From Subdoligranulum variabile (GTDB taxonomy: Bacteria > Bacillota > Clostridia > Oscillospirales > Ruminococcaceae): 64,000 nt of DNA. The stretch spans positions 1-64,000 of the forward strand of contig SFOX01000025.1 of the NCBI GenBank assembly GCA_004552305.1, in the 5' to 3' direction. Position 1 is the first letter of the stretch, and every line of letters begins with the position of its first letter. Made by a program: the position numbers and the translations under genes. The notes under the pieces were generated by a model that made no database searches, had not been told where the DNA came from, and saw nothing but the letters and a program-made list of their open reading frames with translations. This document shows, piece after piece, positions 33,794 to 43,025 of this stretch.

Positions 33794-34999
33794 TTAGTTG
33801 ATAAAGGCGTCGTGGATGGCTGCCACAGCTTTGTCGGCATCCTGTTCGTCAATGACGACGCTGATCTTGATCTCACTGGTGGAGATCATATGGATGTTGA
33901 TGTTCTGGTTGAACAGTGCCTCAAACATCGTGCTGGCAACGCCCGAATGGCTCTGCATACCCGCGCCCACAATGGATACCTTGGCAAAGCCCTTGTTGAC
34001 GATGATCTCGCCGCCGCCAAAACGGGAAGTCGCGCTCTGCAAAGCTGCCACGGCGCTTTCGGCGTCGCCCAGCGGCACGGTAAAGCTCATATCCTTTTTG
34101 CCGTCGCGTCCGGTGGTCTGCAAGATGATATCGACGTTGATGTTCTTCTGCGCCAGCAGGCTGAAGATTTTAAACGACATACCGGGCACATCGGGCACGT
34201 CACGGATGGTCAAAACAGCAATGTCGGTGTCCTTGGCAACACCCTTGATCAGCATACCTTCCACTTTGGTTTCCTCCTTAACAACGGTGCCGGGCACCGG
34301 GTTGATGCTGGAAATGACCTCCAGCTCGACATTGTACTTTTTGGCAAGCTCCACGCTGCGGTTGTTCAGCACCTGTGCGCCCAGCGATGCAAGCTCCAGC
34401 ATTTCGTCAAAGGTGATCTCCTTGAGCTTGGTCGCCTTGGGGATCTTGCGCGGGTCGGCGGTGTAGACGCCCTCGACATCGGTAAAGATCTGGCAGCGGT
34501 CGGCGTGCAGCGCAGCCGCCAGCGCCACGGCAGAGGTATCGCTGCCGCCGCGTCCCAGCGTGGTAATGTCATCGCTGCGGTTCAGCCCCTGAAAGCCCGC
34601 CACGACCACCACGCGGTTGCGTGCCAGCTCGCTTTCGACGCGCTCGGTGTTCAGGCGCTTGATGCGTGCCTTGGAGTATGCGCGGTCGGTGTTGAAGCCC
34701 GCCTGCCAGCCGGTCAGGCTGACGGAAGAAACGCCCAGCTCCTGCAGCGCCATCGCCAGCAGAGAGATGGAAATTTCCTCGCCTGCCGCCAGCAGCATAT
34801 CCATCTCGCGGTGCGAGGGGTTGCAGCTGATTTCCGCCGCCTTGGCGATAAGATCATCGGTGGTGTCGCCCTGTGCCGAAACCACGACCACCACATCGTT
34901 GCCCGCGTTGCGGGTGTTGCGGACGATACGGGCAACATTAAAGATGCGGTCGCGGTCGCGGACCGAGCTGCCGCCGAATTTTTGTACAATCAGACCCAT
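33794..34999 (-). CDS. lysC: Aspartate kinase
   Basis: A 401-aa monofunctional aspartokinase (KFGGSSVRD at the N-terminus, catalytic kinase region to about 245, then two ACT domains to the end for feedback control by lysine and/or threonine). First step of the Lys/Thr/Met pathway. It is last in the minus-strand ACT-hom-thrB-lysC group, 23 bases after thrB. Confidence 0.96.
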   Translation of the reverse strand: MGLIVQKFGGSSVRDRDRIFNVARIVRNTRNAGNDVVVVVSAQGDTTDDLIAKAAEISCNPSHREMDMLLAAGEEISISLLAMALQELGVSSVSLTGWQAGFNTDRAYSKARIKRLNTERVESELARNRVVVVAGFQGLNRSDDITTLGRGGSDTSAVALAAALHADRCQIFTDVEGVYTADPRKIPKATKLKEITFDEMLELASLGAQVLNNRSVELAKKYNVELEVISSINPVPGTVVKEETKVEGMLIKGVAKDTDIAVLTIRDVPDVPGMSFKIFSLLAQKNINVDIILQTTGRDGKKDMSFTVPLGDAESAVAALQSATSRFGGGEIIVNKGFAKVSIVGAGMQSHSGVASTMFEALFNQNINIHMISTSEIKISVVIDEQDADKAVAAIHDAFIN

Positions 35000-35022
35000 A
35001 GCTATCCTTTTCCTCCTCTATA

Positions 35023-35913
35023 TCATCTTACCACTGCGCCGGTGTTGTCGGCGAGCAGACGATGCACGGTAAAGTGGTTCAGTGCGCCCGGCTGCTGCAG
35101 GGCGGCTTCGGCGCGGGCAAAAAACTCCTCATCGTCCTTATGCACCACCGCCATAATGGTGGGACCTGCGCCGGAAATATACACCGCCAGCGCGCCCAGG
35201 TCCTGCGCCAGCTCAAACACCTCGTCGCCGCCCTCGATCAGCGGCAGGCGGTATTGCTGGTGCAGCACATCCTTGGTTGCCACGCCCAGCAGGGCGTAGT
35301 TGCCCTCGCAGAAGGCGGCTGTCGCCAGCGCCGCGCGGGACAGATTGTACACGGCATCCTTGTGGCTGACCATCTGGGGCAGCGCCGCGCGCGCCTTGCT
35401 GGTCAGCAGGCGAAAATCCGGCACAAACGCCGCAAAGGCAAGCTCGGGGTCGATGTTTTTCTTGACGCTGTACACCTGCCCCTCGTCGATCACGCTGGTG
35501 ACAAACCCGCCCAGCATCGCCGGGGCGACGTTGTCGGGGTGACCTTCAATGGATGTCGCCAGCGTCAGCATCTGGCGGCGGGTCAGCTTGTTGCCCAGCA
35601 GGGCGTTGGCGCCCAGAATGCCCGCCACAATGCAGGCGGAGCTGGAGCCAAGCCCCCGCGCCATCGGGATATCGTTGCGCTGGGTGATGCGCAGCCCGCG
35701 CAGGGGCAGCCCCAGCTGGTCATAGACGACCCGCGCCGAGCGGAACACCAGATTGTTGGAACCCGCCGGGACGTGGGTGCCGTCCACCGAGGTAATCTGG
35801 ATACGGTCGCTCTCCTCAAACGTAAAAACGTTGTGCATCGAAACCGCCAACCCCAGGGAGTCAAACCCCGCGCCCACGTTGGCGCTGGTTGCCGGTACGC
35901 TTACTGTTACCAT
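35023..35913 (-). CDS. thrB: Homoserine kinase
   Basis: A 296-aa GHMP kinase. PATSANVGAGFDSLGLA at the start and PMARGLGSSSACIVAG, the ATP loop, identify ThrB. It phosphorylates homoserine for threonine synthesis. It lies 16 bases after hom. Confidence 0.96.
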   Translation of the reverse strand: MVTVSVPATSANVGAGFDSLGLAVSMHNVFTFEESDRIQITSVDGTHVPAGSNNLVFRSARVVYDQLGLPLRGLRITQRNDIPMARGLGSSSACIVAGILGANALLGNKLTRRQMLTLATSIEGHPDNVAPAMLGGFVTSVIDEGQVYSVKKNIDPELAFAAFVPDFRLLTSKARAALPQMVSHKDAVYNLSRAALATAAFCEGNYALLGVATKDVLHQQYRLPLIEGGDEVFELAQDLGALAVYISGAGPTIMAVVHKDDEEFFARAEAALQQPGALNHFTVHRLLADNTGAVVR

Positions 35914-35929
35914 ACTATGCCGCCCCTCT

Positions 35930-37159
35930 TTATTCCGTCAGCTGTTTCATTGCCAGCTTTACGCTGCCGCCCAGCACCGCCAGCTTCTGGCGCAGGGCGT
36001 CGATCTCCGCCTCGGTCGCGGCGTCGATGCGGCAGGCAGCCTCGCCGTCGGCTTCCCACAGAAGCTGCCCGGCCCCCGCCACGCTTTGCAGCACCGCGCC
36101 CGAAACGCCCGCCGCGCGGACATACCACGGGTACACGCCGGTATCCCGAAGCTGTCCCGCCGGCTTTTCTGCCTCGGTCCAGAACAGGCTGTCGTGGATT
36201 TTTACGCCCTCTTTTAAGGCATCGATCACGTCCGCCACCACGGCGCTGGCGGTGGGCAGCTTGCCCGCGCCCTTGCCGTAGAACACGACATCGCCCAGCA
36301 TATCGCCCCGCATCAGCACGGCGTTAAAGACATCGTCCACGCCTGCCAGCTGGTTGGCGTTGCTGACCATCATCGGCTCGACCCCGGCCGCCATAGCGCC
36401 GCCGGCGTTTTCCTCATACCAGGCAATCAGCTTGATGGCGCTGTCCATCTGCTCGGCAGATTTGATGTCCGCCACCGTGATATCGCGGATGCCCCGCGCG
36501 GGGATGTTGTCGGGGTAGACGTGATGCCCGCAGGCAAGGCTGGCAAGGATGGCGATCTTGCGGCAGGCATCGCGCCCGTCCACATCGTCGCCGGGGTCCT
36601 TGGTTTCGGCATAGCCGAGCTGCTGGGCAATGTGCAGCGCCTCGTCAAAGCCCATATTTTCGCGCTTCATCTTGGTCAGCATAAAGTTGGTGGTGCCGTT
36701 GACGATACCGCAGATGCGGCTGATATGGTTGGCGGCAAGGCACTGGTGCATCGGGGTGATGATGGGTGTGCCGCCGCCCACGCTGGCCTCAAACAAAAAG
36801 GCGGCGTTGTGCGCCTTGGCAAGCGCCAGCAGCTCGGCACCGTAGCCCGCGACCATCTCCTTGTTGGAGGTGCAGACGCTGCGCCCGCTTGCCAGGCACT
36901 TGCGCACATAAGGCAGGGCAAAGCGGGTGCCGCCGATGGTTTCGACCACGACCTTGACCTCGGGGTCATTTAAGATGGTGTCGATGCTGTCAGTAAACAG
37001 CGCCGCATCGGGCGAGGTGGAAAAATCCCGCACATCGAGGATGTACTTGACCTCCACGGGTTCACCCACGCGGCGGGCGATGGATGCCGCATTGCGGCGC
37101 ACAACCTCCAGCACACCGCTGCCCACGGTGCCAAAGCCCAGAATCGCAATTTTAGCCAT
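35930..37159 (-). CDS. hom: Homoserine dehydrogenase
   Basis: A 409-aa enzyme reducing aspartate semialdehyde to homoserine. The N-terminal GFGTVGSGV nucleotide loop, the catalytic region with GTTNFMLTKM and DPGDDVDGRD, and a shortened ACT-like C-terminus (about 340-409) are visible. GGGAGAG precedes the ATG. Next upstream is an ACT-domain regulator. Confidence 0.96.
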   Translation of the reverse strand: MAKIAILGFGTVGSGVLEVVRRNAASIARRVGEPVEVKYILDVRDFSTSPDAALFTDSIDTILNDPEVKVVVETIGGTRFALPYVRKCLASGRSVCTSNKEMVAGYGAELLALAKAHNAAFLFEASVGGGTPIITPMHQCLAANHISRICGIVNGTTNFMLTKMKRENMGFDEALHIAQQLGYAETKDPGDDVDGRDACRKIAILASLACGHHVYPDNIPARGIRDITVADIKSAEQMDSAIKLIAWYEENAGGAMAAGVEPMMVSNANQLAGVDDVFNAVLMRGDMLGDVVFYGKGAGKLPTASAVVADVIDALKEGVKIHDSLFWTEAEKPAGQLRDTGVYPWYVRAAGVSGAVLQSVAGAGQLLWEADGEAACRIDAATEAEIDALRQKLAVLGGSVKLAMKQLTE

Positions 37160-37188
37160 TGGTATACTCTCCCTTTTCCCTATTCCCC

Positions 37189-37617
37189 TTACACGCCGCG
37201 GTGAATCTCCACCACGCAGGGCTGGTGCGAAAGCCGCAGCAGCATTTCCTCCACCGTCATCTGCATGGTGCCGGTGCGCACGGTGACCTCGACCTGTGCG
37301 GTGCCGTTTTCGGGGCGGGACTGGTTGATGGTCATAATCGAGCCGCCCGCCGCCGAAATGCCCGACAGCAGCATTTGCAGCGCGCCGGTCTTATCCAGCA
37401 GGGTGGCAACAACGGTCAGCGTGTCGCGCCCGGTTTCGGCGTCAAAGACGCAGTCCTTATATTTATAAAACGCGCTGCGGGAAATGCCCGCCTGCTTGGC
37501 CGCCGCCGAAATGTTGGCTACCTCGCCCGATGCCAGAAGCTGCTTTGCCTGCAGCACCTTGCCGAAAACCTCCGGCAGGACATCTGCCTGTACCAGCAGG
37601 TACTTATGCTGGGTCAT
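37189..37617 (-). CDS. ACT-domain regulator, PheB/ThrR-like
   Basis: A 142-aa protein: an N-terminal helix-turn-helix-like part (about 20-60, ISAAAKQAGISRSAFYKYKD) and a C-terminal ACT domain (about 70-142). This is the PheB/YszB family, usually just upstream of hom or pheA and likely an amino-acid sensor of the operon. ATG at 37617 is preceded by GAGGAGG. The predicted ligand is threonine or another aspartate-family amino acid, by context. Confidence 0.85.
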   Translation of the reverse strand: MTQHKYLLVQADVLPEVFGKVLQAKQLLASGEVANISAAAKQAGISRSAFYKYKDCVFDAETGRDTLTVVATLLDKTGALQMLLSGISAAGGSIMTINQSRPENGTAQVEVTVRTGTMQMTVEEMLLRLSHQPCVVEIHRGV

Positions 37618-37659
37618 TGTGTTGCCTCCTCGCAAACAAATGTAGTATCAATGTGTACC

Positions 37660-37688
37660 ATCTTACCACACCGGGGCAGTGGTTGCAA
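37660..37688 (-). promoter_or_regulatory. Promoter of the ACT-hom-thrB-lysC operon
   Basis: TTGCAA (37683-37688) and TAAGAT (37660-37665) on the minus strand, 17 bases apart. The leader is short, so a T-box or riboswitch is not present. Confidence 0.6.
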
Positions 37689-37812
37689 GGGGGTTTGGCG
37701 CATTTGCCTGCTTTTTAGCACTTTGTACAGGAACCCCGGTGGAAAACTCCGTGTTTTTGTACGGCGGTTGTATGTACGTGGCGGAAAAACATGTTCTTGG
37801 TCTATGGAATGT

Positions 37813-37839
37813 GTAGGGGCGAGCCATGCTCGCCCCTAC
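37813..37839. repeat. Single palindromic arm of the dispersed repeat
   Basis: A 27-bp palindrome with 12-bp arms beginning GTAGGGGCGAGC and a CAT centre, standing alone between genes. It shows that arms also occur outside the two-armed element. Confidence 0.75.
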
Positions 37840-37858
37840 AGGAGTCTTTCAACAGAAA

Positions 37859-37896
37859 AACACCCGCCCTTGGGCATACGCCAAAGAGCGGGTGTT
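37859..37896 (-). terminator. Intrinsic terminator of the class A PBP gene
   Basis: AACACCCGC (37859-37867) pairs with GCGGGTGTT (37888-37896), extended inside by a second stem, and is followed by TTTTT on the minus strand. Confidence 0.85.
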
Positions 37897-37910
37897 GGTG
37901 GTTTGGGGTA

Positions 37911-40391
37911 TCAGGCGGCGGGTTCGGTGGGTTCGGTGGGACGCACAAGGTAGCTGTCATCGGGCAGGTTATCCTCGGTATAATAGCCCTTTTGTCCGCC
38001 GGAGGTGATTGCGCCGTTTGCGGTGTTAAAGTACTTCTCTACGACGTTTTCGCCCACAGGGAAGTCCTTGTGCGGCAGGTCTGCCTGCAATTCCTCCATC
38101 AGGTTTTTCCACAGCTTCTGGATAGGTCCGCCGTTTCCGGCACCGTACTTAGTCATATCGGTCGGGCGGTCAAAGCCCCACCAGATGGCGGTGCAGTAGT
38201 AGGGGGTCAAGCCCGCAAAGGTGTAGTCCTTGTTGTTGGAGGTCGTACCGGTCTTGGCGGCGGCATCCATATCGCCCTTGGGTGCCATACCGCTGGCAGT
38301 ACCGCCGGGCTTCAGCACGTTGGTCATCATACGGTTCATAATATAGGCGCTGTCACCGCTGATGGCCTGCGTGGTGTTGATATACTTGGTGTTGTCGATG
38401 ATAACGTGACCGTTGGAGTCGGTGACCATCGTGTAGAAATGGGGCGAAGTGAACGTACCATCGTAGAAAATGCTGTACGCACCCGCCAGCTCCACGGCGG
38501 TAAGACCGTTGGTCTGACCACCCAGCACCAGAGGTGCCAGGTCCATATCGTGTTCGGCGTCGATGTAGCTGCACTCCAGCGTGTCATGCACAAAGTCGTA
38601 CAGGTAATCCACGCCCACAATGCGTCCCAACTGGACGGCGACAGTGTTCAGGGACTGGCGCAGGGCGTCGTACACCAGCACGATATCGCCCTTGCCGCCC
38701 GCGTTGCCGTAGTTGCTGGGCCAGTCGCGCCAGATATCGTCGCGCGCCTGTGCCTGTGCGGACAGGGGGTTGATCTTACCGACGTAGGAATCCTTCAGCA
38801 CCTTGTGGTCGGCGGCGGAGTACAGCGGCAGATCCTGAATGGGCGAGGAGTAGCTGATCTGCTTGTTGTCCAGCGCCAGACAGTAGGCGCCGATAGGCTT
38901 CATGGTAGAACCGGTCTGGTGGGGCAGCAGGGCGCGGTTGGTACCCATATCGACGGTCTTTTCGCCCAGACCGCCGGCAATGCCCAGCACGTTGCCGTCA
39001 TAGTCCAGCACGGCGATGCTTGCCTGCGAGCGCACTTTTTCGTACACGCAGAGGTAGACGGTGTCATCGTTGGGGTAGTTGGGGTCGGTGGATTCGCCGA
39101 CCTTCAGCTCGGTGTTGGTTTCGTCGGTGTAAACGGGTACATCGTCGGTGCCGTACACCGCGTAGCCTTCCTTGGTGATGGGCAGACCGGTAGCCTCGTC
39201 ATACTGCACCATATCCCAGGTGCTGGTTTCGGCGGGGTAGTCGCGCAGGCAGACGGGTTCCTCGTGCCACATGGCGGGGATCAGACCGTCCTCGTCCAGC
39301 ATGGCTTCCTCGACGGCAGCCTGCACGCGGGTGTCCACGGTGGACTCAATGCGCAAGCCGCCGGTGAAGATCAGCTCCTGCGCTTCCTCCTTGGTGTAGC
39401 CGAGGTCGTCGATCAGCTGGCGGCGCAGCGCGGAGTACAGCGAGTCGGTAAACCAAGAGTTGTTGGCGCTGCGGGTCGCGCCGGTCTTGGCGGTGCTGCT
39501 TTCCACAACGGTCAGCGGCTCGTTGCGGGCGGCGTCGTACTCGCTCTCGGTGATGTAGCCTTGGTCAAACATCTCGTACAGAACGTGGTTGCGGCGGCGC
39601 AGCAGGTTTTCGGGGTTGGTAAAGGGGTTGTAGCCCGTGGGGTTTTTACTGATGGATGCCAGCACGGCGCACTCGGCAAGGCTCAGCTCGCTGACGTCCT
39701 TGTCAAAGTAGGCGTTGGCGCCCGCCTGCATACCGTGGATAATGCCGGTCAGCGGTATGGTGTTGAGGTAGGCTTCGAGGATGGTATCCTTGCTGTAGCG
39801 CTTGGCAAGACCCAGCGCGCGGAAAATTTCGCGCACCTTACGCAGGGCGTCGGTTTCGTCGTCCTTGGTCAGGTTTTTGATCAGCTGCTGCTCCAGCGTG
39901 GACGCGCCCTGCTGCGAGCCGAGCAGTGCGTTGTCGGTCAGCATATTTAAGGTAGCGGCGATGGTACGCTTGAGGTTGATGCCCGGCTCGTTGCGGAAGT
40001 TCTTGTCCTCAACGGCGATAACGGCATTCTGCAGGTTTTCCGGCATTTCGGAAAGCGGCACCTTGATGCGGTTTTCGCTGCGGGTAAAGTAGGCGTACTC
40101 GCTGCCGTCGGCGGCGTAGACGATGGAGGCTTCCATCAGGTGGCTGCTGTCCAGATCAAGTACGGTGCTGTCGTTGGCGGTGACCTGCACCAGATACATC
40201 GCCAGCAGCACCGAGCCGACGCTGACTGCCATAATGCACAGGCAGAGCATACAGCCGATAAAGCCCAGAATCATACCGGGGATGCTGCGGCGGCGTTTTG
40301 GTTTTTTCTTTTTCTTGGCAGGGGCAGTGCCGTCTGCCGGGGCTGTTTTTGCGCCGGTGGTCGAAAGCTGGCGTTTCTGATTGGGTTCTAT
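37911..40391 (-). CDS. Class A penicillin-binding protein (PBP1A-like), apparent ATA start
   Basis: An 826-aa bifunctional peptidoglycan synthase. After a basic juxtamembrane region (KKKKKPKRRRS) comes a membrane anchor (about 41-66), a GT51 glycosyltransferase domain with EDKNF and GASTLEQQ, and a transpeptidase domain with STMK (nucleophile Ser), SLN and KTGTTS. The first ATG (40274) would remove the usual cytoplasmic basic tail. The reading frame continues to an in-frame stop just before AAAAGGAGG, and the codon 8 bases after this site (40391-40389) is ATA. An ATA start, or a mutation/error from ATG, is inferred. If the ATG at 40274 is used instead the protein has 787 residues. Confidence 0.85.
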   Translation of the reverse strand: MEPNQKRQLSTTGAKTAPADGTAPAKKKKKPKRRRSIPGMILGFIGCMLCLCIMAVSVGSVLLAMYLVQVTANDSTVLDLDSSHLMEASIVYAADGSEYAYFTRSENRIKVPLSEMPENLQNAVIAVEDKNFRNEPGINLKRTIAATLNMLTDNALLGSQQGASTLEQQLIKNLTKDDETDALRKVREIFRALGLAKRYSKDTILEAYLNTIPLTGIIHGMQAGANAYFDKDVSELSLAECAVLASISKNPTGYNPFTNPENLLRRRNHVLYEMFDQGYITESEYDAARNEPLTVVESSTAKTGATRSANNSWFTDSLYSALRRQLIDDLGYTKEEAQELIFTGGLRIESTVDTRVQAAVEEAMLDEDGLIPAMWHEEPVCLRDYPAETSTWDMVQYDEATGLPITKEGYAVYGTDDVPVYTDETNTELKVGESTDPNYPNDDTVYLCVYEKVRSQASIAVLDYDGNVLGIAGGLGEKTVDMGTNRALLPHQTGSTMKPIGAYCLALDNKQISYSSPIQDLPLYSAADHKVLKDSYVGKINPLSAQAQARDDIWRDWPSNYGNAGGKGDIVLVYDALRQSLNTVAVQLGRIVGVDYLYDFVHDTLECSYIDAEHDMDLAPLVLGGQTNGLTAVELAGAYSIFYDGTFTSPHFYTMVTDSNGHVIIDNTKYINTTQAISGDSAYIMNRMMTNVLKPGGTASGMAPKGDMDAAAKTGTTSNNKDYTFAGLTPYYCTAIWWGFDRPTDMTKYGAGNGGPIQKLWKNLMEELQADLPHKDFPVGENVVEKYFNTANGAITSGGQKGYYTEDNLPDDSYLVRPTEPTEPAA

Positions 40392-40588
40392 GGGAACCGC
40401 CTCCTTTTAGAGTTATAGACAAGATGCCGGGTGACATCCATAGGCAAACCAGTATAGAATGAATTATACCACAAACCGACGGTAAAAGTACAGCCCGGAA
40501 TGTAAAATTCACAACTTTTTGAGTTTTTGCACATTTTTATGCCATACTAACGCCAAAGGTTTTCTGTTCTTGAAAAGGAGGGGCTTTG

Positions 40589-40888
40589 ATGCAAAAGAAA
40601 TTTCGGCGCAGCTGGGTGGTTTTGCTTTTGCCGGTGTGTGCTGCCCTGCTGGCGGCGCTGCTGATGCTGCGGGCGGGGCGTGCGCAGCCCGCGGCGCCCC
40701 GGTATATGCTGCGGGACAACGGCGGACACCCGGCGCTGTACACCGCCGACGGCGCGGGACCCTTGGCGCAGTACGATGAAATTTACACCCGCCTTTTGCC
40801 GGAGAGCGATTATTTGAATTTGCAGCAGGGCATTTTGCTGGCAGACGAGGCGGAGTTGCAGGCAAGGCTGGAGGATTTGGGGCTTTGA
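40589..40888 (+). CDS. Small membrane-anchored protein with BofC-C-like domain
   Basis: A 99-aa protein. The ATG at 40589 has GAAAAGGAGG upstream. One N-terminal membrane helix (about 11-29) is followed by a short outer domain whose spacing (YMLRDNGGHPALYTADG, YDEIYTRLLPESD, LADEAELQARLEDLGL) resembles the C-terminal domain of BofC-type sporulation proteins, common in Clostridia. The role is a guess from similarity only. Confidence 0.7.
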   Translation: MQKKFRRSWVVLLLPVCAALLAALLMLRAGRAQPAAPRYMLRDNGGHPALYTADGAGPLAQYDEIYTRLLPESDYLNLQQGILLADEAELQARLEDLGL

Positions 40889-40896
40889 AGAGCAGA

Positions 40897-40950
40897 GTGG
40901 AGAGTTTAGAGTTTAGAGTTTAGATAAGGAGTGTCCGCTACGCGGACACG
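40897..40950 (+). repeat. Heptamer TTTAGAG repeats plus hairpin
   Basis: Tandem copies of a 7-base unit (GAGTTTA) run from about 40899 to 40921, then GTGTCCGC (40931-40938) pairs with GCGGACAC (40942-40949), followed by GTTTATT. The same arrangement is at 49717-49781. The hairpin may terminate the small upstream gene. Confidence 0.6.
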
Positions 40951-40999
40951 TTTATTAATAGGGGCGGCATACAATTTTATTATGTTTGCCCGTTTGGTT

Positions 41000-41493
41000 G
41001 TAGGGGCGAGCATTGCTCGCCCGTGCGGTTTACCCGTTAGATTGCATTGTTGGGAAGATTGCACGGGCGGCATATATGCCGCCCCTACGGACTAACCCGT
41101 GATTTTTTGCGTAAACGTTATACCGCGGGCGGGGCATGCCCCGCCCCTACAAATTACCGAAAGGTAAGCATTTATCGACAGGACTCCCCTTTTCGGCAGA
41201 TTTGTAGGGGACGCATAGATGCGTCCCGTGCGGTTTACCCGTTAGATTGCATTGTTGGGAGGTTTGCACGGGCGGCATATATGCCGCCCCTACGGACTAA
41301 CCCGTAATTTTCGCGTAAACGTTATACCACGGGCGGGGCATGCCCCGCCCCTACAAATTACCGAAAGGTAAGCAGTTATCGACAGGACGCCCCTTTTCGG
41401 CAGGTTTGTAGGGGACGCATAGATGCGTCCCGTGCGGTTTACCCGTTAGATTGCATTGTTGGGAAGATTGCACGGGCGGCATATATGCCGCCG
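41000..41493. repeat. Tandem array of two-armed palindromic elements, ~204-bp period
   Basis: Three two-armed elements (41000-41088, 41204-41293, 41408-41493, the last truncated) alternate with a GGGCGGGGCATGCCCCGCCC arm and a spacer beginning ACAAATTACCGAAAGG, at a period of 204-205 bp. The first element carries a different left arm (GGCGAGCATTGCTCGCC) from the others (ACGCATAGATGCGT). No gene is in the 40951-41764 gap. Confidence 0.85.
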
Positions 41494-41497
41494 TGAA

Positions 41498-41692
41498 TTT
41501 TTCGGCGGAGCCGTAAGACGGGAGCGGGTGGGCGGGGCGTCAAAAAATGTGTCTTGACGATTTTTAGCCCCGCCCGTCCGCGACCTTCCGCTTTGGGGTT
41601 CCAAGGGGCGAGCAGCCCCTTGGCCGTGCCCCGCGCTTCGGAAGTAGCGGCGCCTTTCTTTGGTACTTTCTTTGGGCGTCCAAAGAAAGTAC
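41498..41692. repeat. ~195-bp dispersed repeat, copy A
   Basis: Near-identical to 58571-58765 over most of its length. It contains GGGCGGGGC...GCCCCGCCC around a GTCAA/TTGAC stem and ends in a perfect 13-bp inverted repeat GTACTTTCTTTGG / CCAAAGAAAGTAC (41663-41692). The centre (around 41582-41625) diverges between copies. Copy A directly truncates the palindromic array. Confidence 0.85.
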
Positions 41693-41717
41693 ACGTCCCT
41701 TTTCCGGGAGCATCCGC

Positions 41718-41751
41718 AAAAAAAAGCAGCCGCCCTTTTCAGGGCAGCTGC
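41718..41751 (-). terminator. Intrinsic terminator of the dnaK operon
   Basis: An 11-bp stem (41726-41736 with 41741-41751; one G-U) is followed by eight T on the minus strand, 13 bases after the dnaJ stop. Confidence 0.9.
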
Positions 41752-41764
41752 CTTGGCTGCTATT

Positions 41765-42931
41765 TTACGATGTAAACCGATCTCTCAGGTTTTTAAAGAA
41801 ACCCTTGCGCTTTTCGTAGTTTTCGTCCTTGAGGGTATCCTCAAAGGCTTTCAGCGCGTCACGCTGGGCGCGGTTGAGCTTTTTGGGAATTTCAACCTCC
41901 ACAATGACGTACTGGTTGCCGCGTCCGCGCCCGTTCAGGTACTGGATGCCCTGCCCCGACAAACGGAACTTGGTGCCGCTCTGCGTACCTTCCGGGATGC
42001 GCTGGGCGACCTTGCCGTCCACTGTGGGAACCTCGATCTCTGCGCCGAGAACCGCCTGCGAATAGGTGATGGGTACACGGACATAGACATCGTAGCCGTC
42101 GCGCTCAAACACGGGGTCGGTCTTGACGGTCACATGGACAATGACATCACCGGCGGGACCGCCGTTGGTGCCGGCATCGCCCTGACCGCGCAGCGCTACA
42201 TTCTGGTCATCATCAATACCCGCCGGGATCCTGACCTCCAGCGTTTTGCGTGCCGACGTTTTGCCGGTGCCGCGGCAGGTCTTGCAGGGGTTCTTGATGA
42301 TGGTGCCGCGTCCGCCGCAGTGCGGGCAGGGCTGCTGGCTTTGCATTACGCCAAAGGGCGTGCGCTGCTGGGTCACAACATAGCCGCGTCCGCCGCACTC
42401 GGTGCAGGTTTCGGGGCTGCTGCCGGGCGTGCAGCCGTTGCCGCCGCAATCCGGGCAGCTTTGCTGACGGTTCAGCGTGACCTTTTTGGTGCAGCCGTGG
42501 GCGGCTTCCTCAAAGGTCAGAATGACGTTGGCCTGGATATCATGCCCCTTGCGCGGTGCGTTGGGGTTGGCACGGCTTGAACCGCCGAACCCGCCGAATC
42601 CGCCGCCGAACAAATCGCCGAAGATATCGCCCAGGTCCACGCCGCCTGCGCCAAAGCCGCCGAAGCCGCCGCCATAGCCGCCCTGACCTGCCCCGTAATT
42701 GGGATCGACCCCGGCAAAGCCGAACTGGTCATAGCGCTTGCGCTTGTCCGGGTTGGACAGGACGTCGTTTGCCTCGTTGACCTCTTTGAACTTTTCCTCG
42801 GCTTCTTTGTTGCCGGGATTCAGGTCGGGGTGGTACTTTTTGGCCAGCTTGCGGTAGGCGCTTTTGATCTCGGCATCCGTTGCGTTTTTGCCGATGCCCA
42901 GCACCTCGTAATAATCACGTTTATCTGCCAT
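41765..42931 (-). CDS. dnaJ: Chaperone protein DnaJ
   Basis: A 388-aa class I J-protein: J domain with HPD, Gly/Phe linker (about 75-130), four CxxCxGxG zinc repeats (about 155-225) and a C-terminal substrate domain. It delivers unfolded proteins to DnaK. It is last in hrcA-grpE-dnaK-dnaJ; a CCGCCGCCGG/CCGGCGGCGG hairpin (42972-43001) before it may lower its transcript level. Confidence 0.97.
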   Translation of the reverse strand: MADKRDYYEVLGIGKNATDAEIKSAYRKLAKKYHPDLNPGNKEAEEKFKEVNEANDVLSNPDKRKRYDQFGFAGVDPNYGAGQGGYGGGFGGFGAGGVDLGDIFGDLFGGGFGGFGGSSRANPNAPRKGHDIQANVILTFEEAAHGCTKKVTLNRQQSCPDCGGNGCTPGSSPETCTECGGRGYVVTQQRTPFGVMQSQQPCPHCGGRGTIIKNPCKTCRGTGKTSARKTLEVRIPAGIDDDQNVALRGQGDAGTNGGPAGDVIVHVTVKTDPVFERDGYDVYVRVPITYSQAVLGAEIEVPTVDGKVAQRIPEGTQSGTKFRLSGQGIQYLNGRGRGNQYVIVEVEIPKKLNRAQRDALKAFEDTLKDENYEKRKGFFKNLRDRFTS

Positions 42932-43025
42932 AGAATCTATCCCCTCTGTTTTGGGCTTAAACCCTCAAGAGCCGCCGCCGGGGTTTGGGGTCCGGCGGCG
43001 GTCCTAGCGGGTTTATTCAGTTACA

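Noticed and set aside
37618..37690. T-box or threonine leader before the ACT-hom operon
   Set aside because: Leader too short and no antiterminator or terminator hairpin.
41000..41493. Possible CRISPR array
   Set aside because: Repeats are palindromic 91-bp elements at ~204-bp period with non-unique spacers, and there are no cas genes.
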